A DNA stretch of 64,000 nt. Origin: Shewanella jiangmenensis. GTDB lineage: Bacteria > Pseudomonadota > Gammaproteobacteria > Enterobacterales > Shewanellaceae. Below the pieces are notes generated by a model. It was not told the DNA's origin and made no database searches. It was given only the letters and a program-made list of their open reading frames with translations. This document shows, piece by piece, positions 22,961 to 31,919 of the stretch. The stretch is from assembly GCF_018596335.1 (NCBI RefSeq), contig NZ_JAHEPS010000001.1, positions 1 to 64,000 of the forward strand. Reading direction: 5' to 3'. The translations under genes and the position numbers were made by a program. Position 1 is the first letter of the stretch; every line of letters begins with the position of its first letter.

Positions 22961-24472
22961 ATGAAACCATCATTAGTCGCCCTCATGGTGAGCGCTGCGC
23001 TGGTGTTGCCCGGACAAGCTTTGGCCGAGCTTGGTGATGCCAGAGCCGAGCAGCTTGCCAAAGAACTTGCCGCCCTCAAGGCCATGAAAGCCGAGCTTGA
23101 TGCCAAGAGCCGTGAATTCGAGCAGCGGATTGAAACCCTTGAAGCCGAAGTGTCCGAAGCCTCCCCCGAGGCTGCCACCCTGATTGCCGCCGATGCCGCT
23201 GCAAACAGCGCCGCCGCCAGCGCGGCACCGGCCCCTGTCAAACAAACCAAACCTGCCGCCAAGCCTGAGAAAGGCGAAAGCGGCGTATTTGAGCCGGGCA
23301 AAGGCTTTGTTATCGCCCGCGACAGCATGGGTGAGCTGGATATCAGCGCCTTTACCTATGTCCGCTACCTGAATCAGGATGGCTTTGACGATACCTACAC
23401 CGACAGTTTTGGCCGCACCAGCACGCTGGATCTGCGTAACGACCTGCAGTTTCAGAAAATCACCCTTAACTTCAAGGGCTGGATTTTCGATCCGAAATTC
23501 CGTTACCTGATGTACGCCTGGACCTCCAACACCAGTCAGGGCGATCCGGCTCAGGTGGTGCTTGGCGGTAACCTTGGCTATCAGTTCGATCCGGCCTTTA
23601 ATCTGTATGCCGGTATTGGTGCTCTGCCATCCACCCGCTCCACCAACTACACCTTCCCGACCTGGCTTAAGAACGACCACCGCACCATCGCGGATGAATT
23701 CTTCCGTGGCTCATACACCTCTGGTATTTGGGCCAACGGAAAACTCGCCGAGGGCGTGGAATACCGCGCCATGATAGGTAACAACTTAAGTCAGCTTGGG
23801 GTGAACGCCGCCCAGATGGATGGCGAGTTCAATACCCTCTCCGGCGCCCTGTGGTGGATGCCAACCACAGGCGAGTACGGCCCGGGTCAGGGGCTGGGTG
23901 ACTACGAGCATCACGACGAATTTGCCACCCTGTTTGGTGTTCACTTTACCCGCAGCCGCGAAGATGCCCAGGGTCAGCCCGGCACAGAAGGCTTTGAAAA
24001 CAGCCAGCTGCGCCTGTCGGACGGCACGCTCATTTTCCGCACCGACCCCTTCATGACCGGCGGCGATATCCGTAAAGCCACCTATCAGATGGCCGCCATC
24101 AACGGTGGCTTCAAGTACAAGGGCTGGTCACTGGAAGCCGAAGCCTATCAGCGCTGGCTGGATGATTTTGTCACCACAGGGCCAATTCCGGTGAACTCGG
24201 TTGAGGACTCAGGCTTCCAAATCCAGGGCAGCGCCATGGTTATTCCAAACCGTCTGCAGGCCTATGCCGGTTACTCGCAGATTTTTGGCGACTATGGCGA
24301 TCCGTACGATGTGAGTCTCGGGGTGAACTACTATCCGCTGGACAGACGCGAACTGCGTCTGAACATGCAGGCTCTGTATCTGAACGACTCGCCGGTGGGT
24401 TACTCAAGCGTACCTTTCCAGGTGGGCGCCAACGGCTGGGCCTTCACTACTGACGTAGTGCTGGCGTTTTAA
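22961..24472 (+). CDS. Outer-membrane porin with N-terminal coiled coil
   Basis: A 503-residue protein. The signal peptide (VLPGQALAE) is followed by an alpha-helical coiled coil (about 25-75, EQLAKELAALKAMKAELDAKSREFEQRIETLEAEV in heptads), an Ala/Pro linker (about 80-105) and a beta-barrel (about 115-503) resembling phosphate-selective porin O/P-type channels, ending in FTTDVVLAF. The coiled coil probably trimerises or spans the periplasm. Third and last gene of its operon. Confidence 0.8.
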   Translation: MKPSLVALMVSAALVLPGQALAELGDARAEQLAKELAALKAMKAELDAKSREFEQRIETLEAEVSEASPEAATLIAADAAANSAAASAAPAPVKQTKPAAKPEKGESGVFEPGKGFVIARDSMGELDISAFTYVRYLNQDGFDDTYTDSFGRTSTLDLRNDLQFQKITLNFKGWIFDPKFRYLMYAWTSNTSQGDPAQVVLGGNLGYQFDPAFNLYAGIGALPSTRSTNYTFPTWLKNDHRTIADEFFRGSYTSGIWANGKLAEGVEYRAMIGNNLSQLGVNAAQMDGEFNTLSGALWWMPTTGEYGPGQGLGDYEHHDEFATLFGVHFTRSREDAQGQPGTEGFENSQLRLSDGTLIFRTDPFMTGGDIRKATYQMAAINGGFKYKGWSLEAEAYQRWLDDFVTTGPIPVNSVEDSGFQIQGSAMVIPNRLQAYAGYSQIFGDYGDPYDVSLGVNYYPLDRRELRLNMQALYLNDSPVGYSSVPFQVGANGWAFTTDVVLAF

Positions 24473-24507
24473 GGCTGAGCAATTGCCAAAGCGCAATGAA
24501 GCAAGCA

Positions 24508-24538
24508 AAAAGGGATGCCAGTGGCATCCCTTTCTTTT
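24508..24538. terminator. Bidirectional intrinsic terminator
   Basis: AAAGGGATGCC-AGT-GGCATCCCTTT, with A/T-runs, between convergent genes. Confidence 0.9.
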
Positions 24539-24610
24539 TGAGCGGTATTTTACTCAGCGGCTTGAAACGTCATAAGTTACTAAACGCCATGAGCTGCGGA
24601 AAGGATCGCA

Positions 24611-25234
24611 TTAAAAGCCATGGCGACTGCCAGCGACCCGAAACCAGCCGGCGATGCTCGCCCTGTCAACCTCAGTCGGCAGCACTTCATGGGGAAAACG
24701 CTCCGACAGGAAAATCACCAACCGGCCCATCAGCGGCGCTATGTCTTCAAGCGGCGTGCCGTCTTCCTCATAGAGTTTCAAAAGGCCGCCGTGCTCGCTC
24801 TGCCAGTCGGGATTCATAAAAAACACCGTGGTCAGAATCCGGTTTTGACTTCCCTTCAGCGCATCGACGTGCTTTTTGTAGAAGGCACCCGGGCGATACA
24901 GCGCATAATGGCTTTCATAGTCAAAAAGCCCCATATACAGGCGCCGGTTAAGGCCATCCTTCAGCGACTCCATCAGGGTCAAATACCTTGAATCGGTTTG
25001 GCATTCGTGGCTTAACCAACGAATGCTGTCGCCGCGAATGTCGGCATTACGGTGCTGCTCATGGCCCCGGCCGATACTCGCCGGGCGCAAATGGGCGCCG
25101 TCATCGTTAAAAACCTTATCCCGAAGCGCGCTGACCAGCTGCGGGTCGATAATGCCATCAAGGCACACATAACCGCGCGCCACCAGGGCGTCGGCCACCT
25201 CATCCAGTACAGACTCACTGAACTCACAAACCAT
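24611..25234 (-). CDS. 2OG-Fe(II) oxygenase (prolyl 4-hydroxylase-like)
   Basis: A 207-residue protein. The iron triad is His122-x-Asp124 in YKKHVDAL and His182 in RFPHEVLP, with Arg191 (VDRASIAGWFR) as the probable 2-oxoglutarate anchor. The core YRPGAFYKKHVD...NRILTTVFFMNPDW resembles prokaryotic prolyl-4-hydroxylase/SM-20 proteins, some of which hydroxylate EF-Tu. Monocistronic; substrate not provable here. Confidence 0.87.
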   Translation of the reverse strand: MVCEFSESVLDEVADALVARGYVCLDGIIDPQLVSALRDKVFNDDGAHLRPASIGRGHEQHRNADIRGDSIRWLSHECQTDSRYLTLMESLKDGLNRRLYMGLFDYESHYALYRPGAFYKKHVDALKGSQNRILTTVFFMNPDWQSEHGGLLKLYEEDGTPLEDIAPLMGRLVIFLSERFPHEVLPTEVDRASIAGWFRVAGSRHGF

Positions 25235-25444
25235 GATTGCAAGACTCGAATAAAAGCCACGCTGTCGCTGTACTCAGGGTCCCGGGCAGGATAAGGGACT
25301 CATTTTTCGAGGTAGGGCGTCAATACGGCCGGCGATATTGAAAGGCGCAAACCACAGGTTTGAACGCCATTTCGCAGGCCCCGGAAAACGCGCAAATTTT
25401 AGTGCAGGAACGCATCCGCGACAATAAAAATAACTTTTTATTTT

Positions 25445-25954
25445 TCAGCTAGATACCATCTCATACAACATTAGCGGCTTTGCATCTTCCCCAAAGACAA
25501 AATGGCGGCTGTAGCCAAGCCCCAATTTTTCAAGCAGCCGTCTTGATGGCAGGTTGGTTTCCGACACGATGGCAATCACTTTCTCTATGCCAAGGGCGTG
25601 GCGTTTCTCAAGGCAGGCAGTCGCCGCCTCAATGCCATAGCCCTTGCCATCACAGCCCGGCATCAGGGCATAGCCAATGTCCACTGCGGGCAGCTCCGGG
25701 CGGCGAATAAGGCCGCACACCCCGATAAAGCGGTCATCCGCACGGGTGGCAAGGCGCCACAAACCAAAACCCTGGGCCAGGTAACTGGCCAGCGGACCGT
25801 CGGTTAAATATTGGCGGGCATCATCCAGGGTACGCACGCCCTTATCGCCTATGTTCTGAATAAAGTTGTCGCTGCCAAGCAGCGCCAGTACATCGGCGGC
25901 ATCGTCCAGGCAAAGCTCACGCACAGTTAAGCGGGCCGTTTGAAAAGGTTCCAT
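25445..25954 (-). CDS. GNAT family N-acetyltransferase (RimJ/RimL-like)
   Basis: A 169-residue protein: FQTARLTVRELCLDDAADVLALL at the N-terminus, DIGYALMPGCDGKGYGIEAATACLE as the acetyl-CoA loop, and NLPSRRLLEKLGLGYSRHF near the C-terminus. A typical RimJ/RimL protein of unknown substrate. It is divergent from the chemoreceptor-like gene; the start sits about 75 bases from that gene's ATG, so they share a promoter region. Confidence 0.87.
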   Translation of the reverse strand: MEPFQTARLTVRELCLDDAADVLALLGSDNFIQNIGDKGVRTLDDARQYLTDGPLASYLAQGFGLWRLATRADDRFIGVCGLIRRPELPAVDIGYALMPGCDGKGYGIEAATACLEKRHALGIEKVIAIVSETNLPSRRLLEKLGLGYSRHFVFGEDAKPLMLYEMVSS

Positions 25955-26027
25955 GTTAAATCACCGACTACACAGCAAAATTGTAAGCCCTGACTATACT
26001 TTAGCTGTCTTATGGAGGGAATTCGTG

Positions 26028-26639
26028 ATGAAGACTATTTCGCAGGGAGGCAGGCCCTATTATGTTACCGCTGCCATGGTCGCGGCTGAACTTAACCATA
26101 CCCTCGCCTGCTGTAAAGAGATTAACCTCACCGCCAGTAACGCCCAGGCGGCCTCAAGCCGCATCGGCAGCGCCGCCCTTGGCTTTAAGGCCCTGACCCA
26201 CTACATAGATGAGCTTGCCGGTTACACCAAGCGCGCCGCCAACGAAATCAACCAGCTTGCCAAAGATGCAAGCAAACTCGCCACCGAAACCGCCCGCACC
26301 GCCACCGCACTACATTACTTTCATGCCGCCCGCGACAAGGCCGCCAACGCTGCCTATGCCTACAGCATGGAAGGCGCGATTTACAACACCGAAGAAAACT
26401 ACGCGCGGCTTGAAAGCGACTTTAATCAGGTGCTCAGCAAGATGCAGGTGCAACTGCTCGATTTAAAACAAAACCTTCGCAGTGCCAACGCACTGGCGTC
26501 CATCTGCCGGGTTGAAGCCTGCCGGGTAGACGGCCGCTTTCAGGCCATTTTTGTCGACGTGGCCAACAAGGTTGATACCGTCGCGGCGCAAATACGTGGC
26601 CGCGTCGATACCGCCATTCGCCTGTTTGATTCCCATTGA
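26028..26639 (+). CDS. Soluble protein resembling a degenerate chemoreceptor signalling tip
   Basis: A 203-residue, fully helical, Ala-rich protein without signal peptide or membrane segment. ATG 26028 is preferred to the longer frame from 25953 because a GGAGGG site precedes it. Residues 31-75 follow the pattern of the MCP hairpin tip and descending helix: INLTASNAQAASSRIG then ALGFKALTHYIDELAGYTK and RAANEI, parallel to the family's TNLLALNAAIEAARAG...GFAVVA.EVR.LA. Several key tip residues are changed, and no sensor domain or HAMP is present. Only 15 bases separate it from an ODP-type oxygen sensor gene. That resemblance is my own reading, so the family is uncertain. Confidence 0.6.
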   Translation: MKTISQGGRPYYVTAAMVAAELNHTLACCKEINLTASNAQAASSRIGSAALGFKALTHYIDELAGYTKRAANEINQLAKDASKLATETARTATALHYFHAARDKAANAAYAYSMEGAIYNTEENYARLESDFNQVLSKMQVQLLDLKQNLRSANALASICRVEACRVDGRFQAIFVDVANKVDTVAAQIRGRVDTAIRLFDSH

Positions 26640-26654
26640 CGTTAAGGACTGACC

Positions 26655-27389
26655 ATGAAAACCCAACTCCTGGTGGAAACCCCAACCCACAAGTGGATGT
26701 ACTTTGGCCGCGATCCGGAAAAAAACCAAAAGATTATTGATACCAACCAGTATCTTATTCAAAGCGGCAATCAATCACTGTTGATGGATCCGGGCGGCAT
26801 TGAGCTTTTTGCCCCCATGCTGGCAAGCTTGGTGCGCCAACTGCCGCTGGAGCATCTCACCTACCTCTTTGCCTCCCACCAGGACCCGGACATCATCTCC
26901 TCCCTCGGCCTTTGGGATCAAACGCTGCCCAAGGCCAAACTCTATGCGCCCTGGCTGTGGGAAGGCTTTATCCGCCATTTCGGGATGAACAACATCAGCT
27001 ACGAGCCGCTGCCGGACAAGGGCGGAAAACTGATGGTGGGCGAAGTGGAAATTCAGTTTGTCCCAGCCCATTACCTGCACGCCTCCGGAAATTTCCATGT
27101 GTACGATCCGGTCGCCAAGGTATTGATGTCAGGGGATGTGGGCGCAGCGCTTGAGCCCGCCGAGGCCGATATTTTTGTCGATGATTTTTCATCCCATATC
27201 GGCAAAATGGAATACTTCCACCGCCGCTGGATGCCATCAAACCGCGCCAAAGCCAACTGGGTGTCGCGTATGCGCGATCTGGATATTCAGTACATGTGCC
27301 CGCAGCACGGCCGCATCTTCCGCGGTCCGCAGGTACGACAATTCCTCGACTGGTTTGATAGTCTGGATGTGGGTATCGCCATCGAATAA
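26655..27389 (+). CDS. Oxygen-binding di-iron protein (ODP), metallo-beta-lactamase fold
   Basis: A 244-residue MBL-fold protein. The ligands are His75-x-Asp77-x-Asp79 (FASHQDPD), His139 (PAHYLH), Asp161 (MSGDVG) and His218 (CPQHGR). This is the di-iron ligand set of flavodiiron-type proteins with Asp in place of the usual Glu and no hydrolase HxHxDH motif. There is no flavodoxin domain. ODP proteins are known as O2/Fe sensors working with chemoreceptors in spirochaetes and other bacteria; here the partner would be the chemoreceptor-like protein just upstream. The co-encoding supports a sensory rather than metabolic role. Confidence 0.82.
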   Translation: MKTQLLVETPTHKWMYFGRDPEKNQKIIDTNQYLIQSGNQSLLMDPGGIELFAPMLASLVRQLPLEHLTYLFASHQDPDIISSLGLWDQTLPKAKLYAPWLWEGFIRHFGMNNISYEPLPDKGGKLMVGEVEIQFVPAHYLHASGNFHVYDPVAKVLMSGDVGAALEPAEADIFVDDFSSHIGKMEYFHRRWMPSNRAKANWVSRMRDLDIQYMCPQHGRIFRGPQVRQFLDWFDSLDVGIAIE

Positions 27390-27476
27390 AAATAGTGGTG
27401 GTATGGGATTAGCGGCGCGGAATGTCCGTAAAAACCATGTCAATCAAAGCCATACCTGAGCATAGACTGTATATAA

Positions 27477-27502
27477 GAAAGGCCCCAATAAGGGGCCTTC
27501 AT
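27477..27502 (+). terminator. Probable intrinsic terminator
   Basis: AAGGCCCC-AATA-AGGGGCCTT followed by an imperfect T-rich stretch, 90 bases after the ODP stop. Confidence 0.7.
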
Positions 27503-27600
27503 ATTTTGATGCGTTATTGCCTCAAAGGTTGGCGACAGGCATTTTGCAACAAGCTTTGCATTAAAGCAGGTCGTTAACCCATCGCGCGGCAACCTTGCCG

Positions 27601-28149
27601 TTACAGATAACGGGCAAACTGACGGCCGTCTTTGGCAGGCTTGATGGGCGCATTTACCGCAGGCGTACCAAGATACAAAAAGCCCACTATCTGATCGGTA
27701 TCCTTAAGCTTAAGCAGACGATGCACTTCGCGATCGAAGGCAAAATCGCCGGTACGCCAAATACCGCCAAGCCCGAGGGCAAACGCAGCCTGCTGCATTG
27801 CCATCACGGCGCAGCCGGCAGCAATTTGCTGCTCAAGCACCGGCACCTTGGGGTGAGCCTGGGTGCGCGCCACCACGGTAATCACCATGGGCGCCCTTTT
27901 CGGCATGGCAGCAGCTTTACTGATAAGGCCTTCGTCGGCGCCGGCGGCTTTAGCGGCGGCAACAAAAATCTCACCGAGGCGCTCAAGCCCTTCCCCTTCG
28001 GCAATAATAAATTCCCAGGGGTCGAGTGCGCCGTGATCAGGCACCCTGACGGCGGCATTCAAAATGGTTTGCAGCTTTTCAGCATCCGGCGCTGGCGCCT
28101 CCAGACGTGGACAGGACTGGCGGGTAGTCAATAAGGTTAACGCGTCCAA
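27601..28149 (-). CDS. Nitroreductase family protein, YdjA-like
   Basis: A 182-residue FMN-dependent oxidoreductase. The N-terminal LTTRQSCPRLEAPAP has the arginine used to bind FMN phosphate, VPDHGALDPWEFI follows, and the C-terminal half has AFALGLGGIWRTGDFA and GFLYLGTPA. This is the compact form typical of E. coli YdjA. Physiological substrate unknown. Confidence 0.9.
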   Translation of the reverse strand: MDALTLLTTRQSCPRLEAPAPDAEKLQTILNAAVRVPDHGALDPWEFIIAEGEGLERLGEIFVAAAKAAGADEGLISKAAAMPKRAPMVITVVARTQAHPKVPVLEQQIAAGCAVMAMQQAAFALGLGGIWRTGDFAFDREVHRLLKLKDTDQIVGFLYLGTPAVNAPIKPAKDGRQFARYL

Positions 28150-28306
28150 CGGTTTATCCTCTTAAACGGAAATCTGCGCCAGCATAACAAATCCCGCCTT
28201 CATTGAAAGTAAAAATCCCGCCCTTTACTCAGGATGAAGCAGCGGGATCGCACGGCCACGCCGCTTCAGCGCTTTGCGGCGTGCTGTTTTTCAGTCAGCT
28301 GTGCTC

Positions 28307-28897
28307 CTAAGACGCTGACTGACGTTTTTCGATAAACCAGTCAAGACTGGTGAAGCGGCCGCCACCGAGCGCCAGCAGCGCCAGCAACATCACAAAATAG
28401 GTGGCGGCAAACTCGATACCGTTATTCAAAATCACAAAGTTGCCACTGCCGGTTAGATAGTCGTAATTGCCGTATTCTTTGAGCAAGTCTTTGGCGCGGG
28501 ACAGCCGCTCTGCCGACTCCAGCACCTGCGCATTGGCAAGCCAGCTGGACGGATCGGCAATCGCAAGCCAGCCGTTTTTCCAATGCACGCTGAATGCCGC
28601 CACCAACATGGTAACGAGCAGCGGAATGGAGATAAAACGGGTAAAAAGCCCCAAAAGCAGCAAAATGGCACCAAAAAACTCGGTGCCGGCGGCAAGGGCA
28701 GTCATGAGTTCTGGAAAGGGCAAACCAAGCCCCCAATCGGAATTACCAAACCAGGCGGCGGTATCGTCAAAGTGACTCAGTTTGTTGTAACCGGCCTGCA
28801 TCATCACAGGCGCGAGATAGAGCCTCAGAGCCAGCGGCGCCAGCACTTCGCCAGCAACACGGCATTTATCGGAAAGTGTATTGATTAGTGTAAGCAT
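28307..28897 (-). CDS. DoxX family membrane protein
   Basis: About 196 residues from ATG 28897 (MLTLINTLSDKCRVAGEVLAPLALRLYLAPVM), with AGAGGA upstream; the frame continues upstream to 29008 but without family similarity. Four transmembrane helices, the signature LRLYLAPVMMQAGYNKL and the loop AGTEFFGAILLLLGLFTR are DoxX features. Members are inner-membrane proteins often tied to respiration or redox balance; exact function unknown. Confidence 0.85.
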   Translation of the reverse strand: MLTLINTLSDKCRVAGEVLAPLALRLYLAPVMMQAGYNKLSHFDDTAAWFGNSDWGLGLPFPELMTALAAGTEFFGAILLLLGLFTRFISIPLLVTMLVAAFSVHWKNGWLAIADPSSWLANAQVLESAERLSRAKDLLKEYGNYDYLTGSGNFVILNNGIEFAATYFVMLLALLALGGGRFTSLDWFIEKRQSAS

Positions 28898-29058
28898 CGG
28901 GTCCTCTTTGCGCTTTTGGATGCGTTTGCATTGAAGACCCGTCTCAGGGCAGTTTTGTTGCAGACAGGCGTTACCGGCAAACCCTGTCAATAAGCATAAT
29001 CGAAGCATCGGGCATTACACCTTTTGCGGCATAAGCCATCAACTCAGCCACTTGCTTC

Positions 29059-29144
29059 CCTGCTTTTTACCGCCTTGCTATTTACGGCCCAGCTTTTTAG
29101 CGCCCTGCTTTTACGGCCCTGCTTTTACCGCCCAGCTTTGCGCT
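29059..29144. repeat. Six degenerate 14-15-bp tandem units
   Basis: Units of the type CCCTGCTTTTACGG (29059, 29073, 29088, 29103, 29117, 29131), with lengths 14, 15, 15, 14, 14 and 14, lie between the DoxX and DUF6279 genes, ending about 14 bp from the DUF6279 stop. Confidence 0.83.
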
Positions 29145-29157
29145 TGCACGCTGGCTA

Positions 29158-30036
29158 TTAATTGCTGGCGCTTTGCGTACTTTCCAGTGCCAGCTCGCGC
29201 AAATCGTCTGCGAGACTATCGTACTCGCGCCAGAGTTTGCTGCGCTGCTTGTCAGACAGATCGCGATAGATATCCATCACCAGTTTGCCGAAGTTTTCGC
29301 TGTTTTGACGTATTGCCGCCTGATGCGCTTCAGAGCGCAGGGTTTGCGGCGCTGTCATCAGCACCCGCATCCGCTCGCTGAAAACGGCCGTGTCGGCGCG
29401 CTGGCGCAGTGCCTGCTCAAATTGCCTGAGCCACTCGTGGCGATATTCAAGCCACATGTCGAGCGTCGCAAGGCGGCTTTCGTTTGAGCTGTTTATCATG
29501 GCTTTTTGTTTGTCGGTCAGTTTGCCAAGCCACTTTTCGGCACGTTTTTGTTGGCGTTTATTGGACTCTTTCAAAAGCTCCGCCTGGCTTTTACCAAGGT
29601 ACTCCTTGCTGTCTTCGACTTCGTCTTCTTTCAATTGGGCGATAAGCGCATCGACCTGCTTATCCGACAGCGACTGGATAATTGGCAAAATACCATCAAA
29701 AACATGCTCAAACAGGCGATACCAATGGGCCTGAGCGTAATCCATATGATCAGCCCACAGCTTCGGCGTCAGGGTGTCTGACTGCATCTGAGCCTTGAGG
29801 TTATCAAGCTGCGCCACATAACGCGGCAACTCCTCTTTTTGATGCCAGACAATAAACTCATCCAGCACCTTATCAAAGGCCTGCTGCTGCGACTTATCAA
29901 GCTCGACATAATCATCAAGCTCCCAGGCAATAGCCCAGTCCAGAAAGCGGTAACTCATCTTGGTCGAGCAGCCAACAAGACCAAGCAGCACGAGTGCAAT
30001 CAAAAGATACTTAACGGGTAACAGCGACAATTTCAT
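29158..30036 (-). CDS. DUF6279 family lipoprotein
   Basis: About 292 residues from ATG 30036 (MKLSLLPVKYLL, with AGGA upstream). The lipoprotein signal ends LGLVGCSTK. The mature part is a charged alpha-helical protein containing YRFLDWAIAWELDDYVELDKSQQQAFD and repeated LSDKQ phrases (ILPIIQSLSDKQVDALI; LSDKQRSKLWREYDSL), the family hallmark. Probably outer-membrane anchored; function unknown. Confidence 0.85.
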   Translation of the reverse strand: MKLSLLPVKYLLIALVLLGLVGCSTKMSYRFLDWAIAWELDDYVELDKSQQQAFDKVLDEFIVWHQKEELPRYVAQLDNLKAQMQSDTLTPKLWADHMDYAQAHWYRLFEHVFDGILPIIQSLSDKQVDALIAQLKEDEVEDSKEYLGKSQAELLKESNKRQQKRAEKWLGKLTDKQKAMINSSNESRLATLDMWLEYRHEWLRQFEQALRQRADTAVFSERMRVLMTAPQTLRSEAHQAAIRQNSENFGKLVMDIYRDLSDKQRSKLWREYDSLADDLRELALESTQSASN

Positions 30037-30114
30037 GGCAATCCTTGGCATGCTTTGGCAAAAGAAACATCTGACATGGCTAAACTAGCAGGCCGAACAA
30101 AGGAAAAACATCCG

Positions 30115-31275
30115 TCACGAGCGCGCTAATTGTAAGTACCTGTAAAACCATACAAGGTACTGATTATCACCGCTCTCCCCCGCCATCAGCAGCGCCCACA
30201 CGGCGCCAAAGTACCAATGCAGCCGCACCGCATCGCCAATAAGATGAACGTGACCCAGATTGAGGCTGGCATGGCCGTTAAGATAGGCAAGCGCAAGCAC
30301 CATCCTTTCATCCATGCTCAGTTGATGAGAAGCAAGCACCGCCGCCAGATCCCAAAGCGGATGGGAGGCGCAGGCGTATTCAAAGTCGATACAAAAAAGC
30401 CGCCCCTGATGGCGCAAAATATTATGGGGCGTTAAATCGCGGTGGCTGAATTGCAGCGGCAGGTCCATGGCTTCAAGCGCTGCGATAGCCCGCTGAATAT
30501 CGTCATCCGATTGCAGCAGCGCCTGATGGGCGGCCACAAGCTCTGGATCCGCTTGCCATGTTGTTACCATCGCCAAGGACAGCGCCGATGCATAATCCTG
30601 CCACTGGGCAGCAAATCCTTTCACATTCGCAGGCAGAGGTAAGGATGCGAGGCCCGTCAGCAGCTCAAGCAGCAGCGCGGTATTTGTCGTATTCGCATTG
30701 GCAGTTGTCGCTGTGGAACTCGCATCGGCGCTCGTTGAATAGGACGACTGCAGCTTCTGAATATCATTAAGGCTTAAATCTGAAAAGCTAAACGCCGATG
30801 CCGGCAGCTCAACATAACGCTGTTGCCAATCGCCCTGCTCGAGCAGCGGCGAGAGATAACAGCGGCCACAGACGCTTTGGGCAACAAGCGGCGGCGCGAG
30901 CGCCTTGTCGGCGGCAAGCCGCCAGTTGGCGCCCTCAAAGGCGCGCTGACAAAAACGGCTGCTGGCATCGCGATTTATCCGAAGCACCCAGGCATCATCT
31001 TCGATGCGGATAATAAGATTATCGTTGCTGAGCCCCAACGTCAGGGGCTCAAAGCGGGCGTTAATCAGCATCTCGCCAAAGTGAGAGTGCAAAAATGCTG
31101 TTACCTCCGGCGCCTGCAGCCGTGTGCGCAGCGGCTTTGGCAGCGCATCCATTAACACGCCTGGCTGCGCTCCTGGCTCCACTTCAAGCTCCACTTGAGG
31201 CAGCGGCTCAGACACGCGCTCCGGCTGTACGCCGGGGGCAGAATCGAGTCCCAGTACGGGCTTGGCCAGCTTCAT
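30115..31275 (-). CDS. APH/choline-kinase-type phosphotransferase, likely thiamine kinase
   Basis: A 386-residue protein with kinase motifs in order: ATP-binding start LGLSNDNLIIRIEDDAWVLRINRD, catalytic loop FSHRDLTPHNILR (about 270-282) and metal-binding Asp in RLFCIDFEYA (about 287-296). An N-terminal tail rich in Pro/Glu is unlike the family. It overlaps pnuT by ATGA and is the last gene of a TPP-riboswitch operon, so thiamine (ThiK-like) is the likely acceptor. That is inferred from context; the motif set itself would also fit other small-molecule kinases. Confidence 0.8.
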   Translation of the reverse strand: MKLAKPVLGLDSAPGVQPERVSEPLPQVELEVEPGAQPGVLMDALPKPLRTRLQAPEVTAFLHSHFGEMLINARFEPLTLGLSNDNLIIRIEDDAWVLRINRDASSRFCQRAFEGANWRLAADKALAPPLVAQSVCGRCYLSPLLEQGDWQQRYVELPASAFSFSDLSLNDIQKLQSSYSTSADASSTATTANANTTNTALLLELLTGLASLPLPANVKGFAAQWQDYASALSLAMVTTWQADPELVAAHQALLQSDDDIQRAIAALEAMDLPLQFSHRDLTPHNILRHQGRLFCIDFEYACASHPLWDLAAVLASHQLSMDERMVLALAYLNGHASLNLGHVHLIGDAVRLHWYFGAVWALLMAGESGDNQYLVWFYRYLQLARS

Positions 31276-31916
31276 GGCAGCGCCAGCACCGGCTGACGCG
31301 GCTCGGCAAGATTGGCGCGCCAGACAAAGTAGCCAGCCACCGCAAGCCCCACATACAGCACAAACAGCAGCGAGGTCATCATCAATCCCTTACTGAGGTA
31401 GAGATAAATCGACACCAAATCAATCACTATCCAGTAAAGCCAGTTTTCCAGCACCTTTTTGGCCACCAAAAAGGTGGTCATGACAGCAAAACAGGTGGTG
31501 GCCGCATCCAGATACGGAAACGATGCCGCGGTGTAGTTTGCCATGACAAACCCGGTCGCAAGGGAGGCAGCGCCTGTCACCCCAATCAGCAGGGCGTGAC
31601 GCTTAAGGCCCCAGCTTTGCACCGCCAGCGTGCCTGCATCACCGCCACGCCACAGCCAATAGCCATAAACCGCCATCGCCATGTAGTAAACGTTCAGCAC
31701 CGACTCCATCAGTAGCGCGACTTTGTAAAACAGCACGGTATAAATGGCGGTGCTGACAAAGGCCGCCACCCAGCACCAGCGGCTGCCTTTCATTGCCAGC
31801 AGCAAATACGCCAGCGCCAGCAGCACAGCAACGCCTTCCCAGGCCGACAACGCCTGCATTTCACCAAAGGCACTGTGAAACGCGCTGCCAAGCCAGGGCC
31901 AGAATTCGGCTTGCAT
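31272..31916 (-). CDS. pnuT: PnuC-family vitamin transporter, probable thiamine permease PnuT
   Basis: A 214-residue inner-membrane protein with about seven helices and the PnuC hallmark WLWRGG plus the ENWLYWIVIDLVSIYLYLSKGL segment, which lines the substrate path in Pnu transporters. Family members carry nicotinamide riboside (PnuC), thiamine (PnuT) or riboflavin (PnuX). Presence in a TPP-riboswitch operon with a TonB receptor and a kinase points to thiamine, trapped by phosphorylation after facilitated entry. Confidence 0.87.
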   Translation of the reverse strand: MQAEFWPWLGSAFHSAFGEMQALSAWEGVAVLLALAYLLLAMKGSRWCWVAAFVSTAIYTVLFYKVALLMESVLNVYYMAMAVYGYWLWRGGDAGTLAVQSWGLKRHALLIGVTGAASLATGFVMANYTAASFPYLDAATTCFAVMTTFLVAKKVLENWLYWIVIDLVSIYLYLSKGLMMTSLLFVLYVGLAVAGYFVWRANLAEPRQPVLALP

Positions 31917-31919
31917 CTG

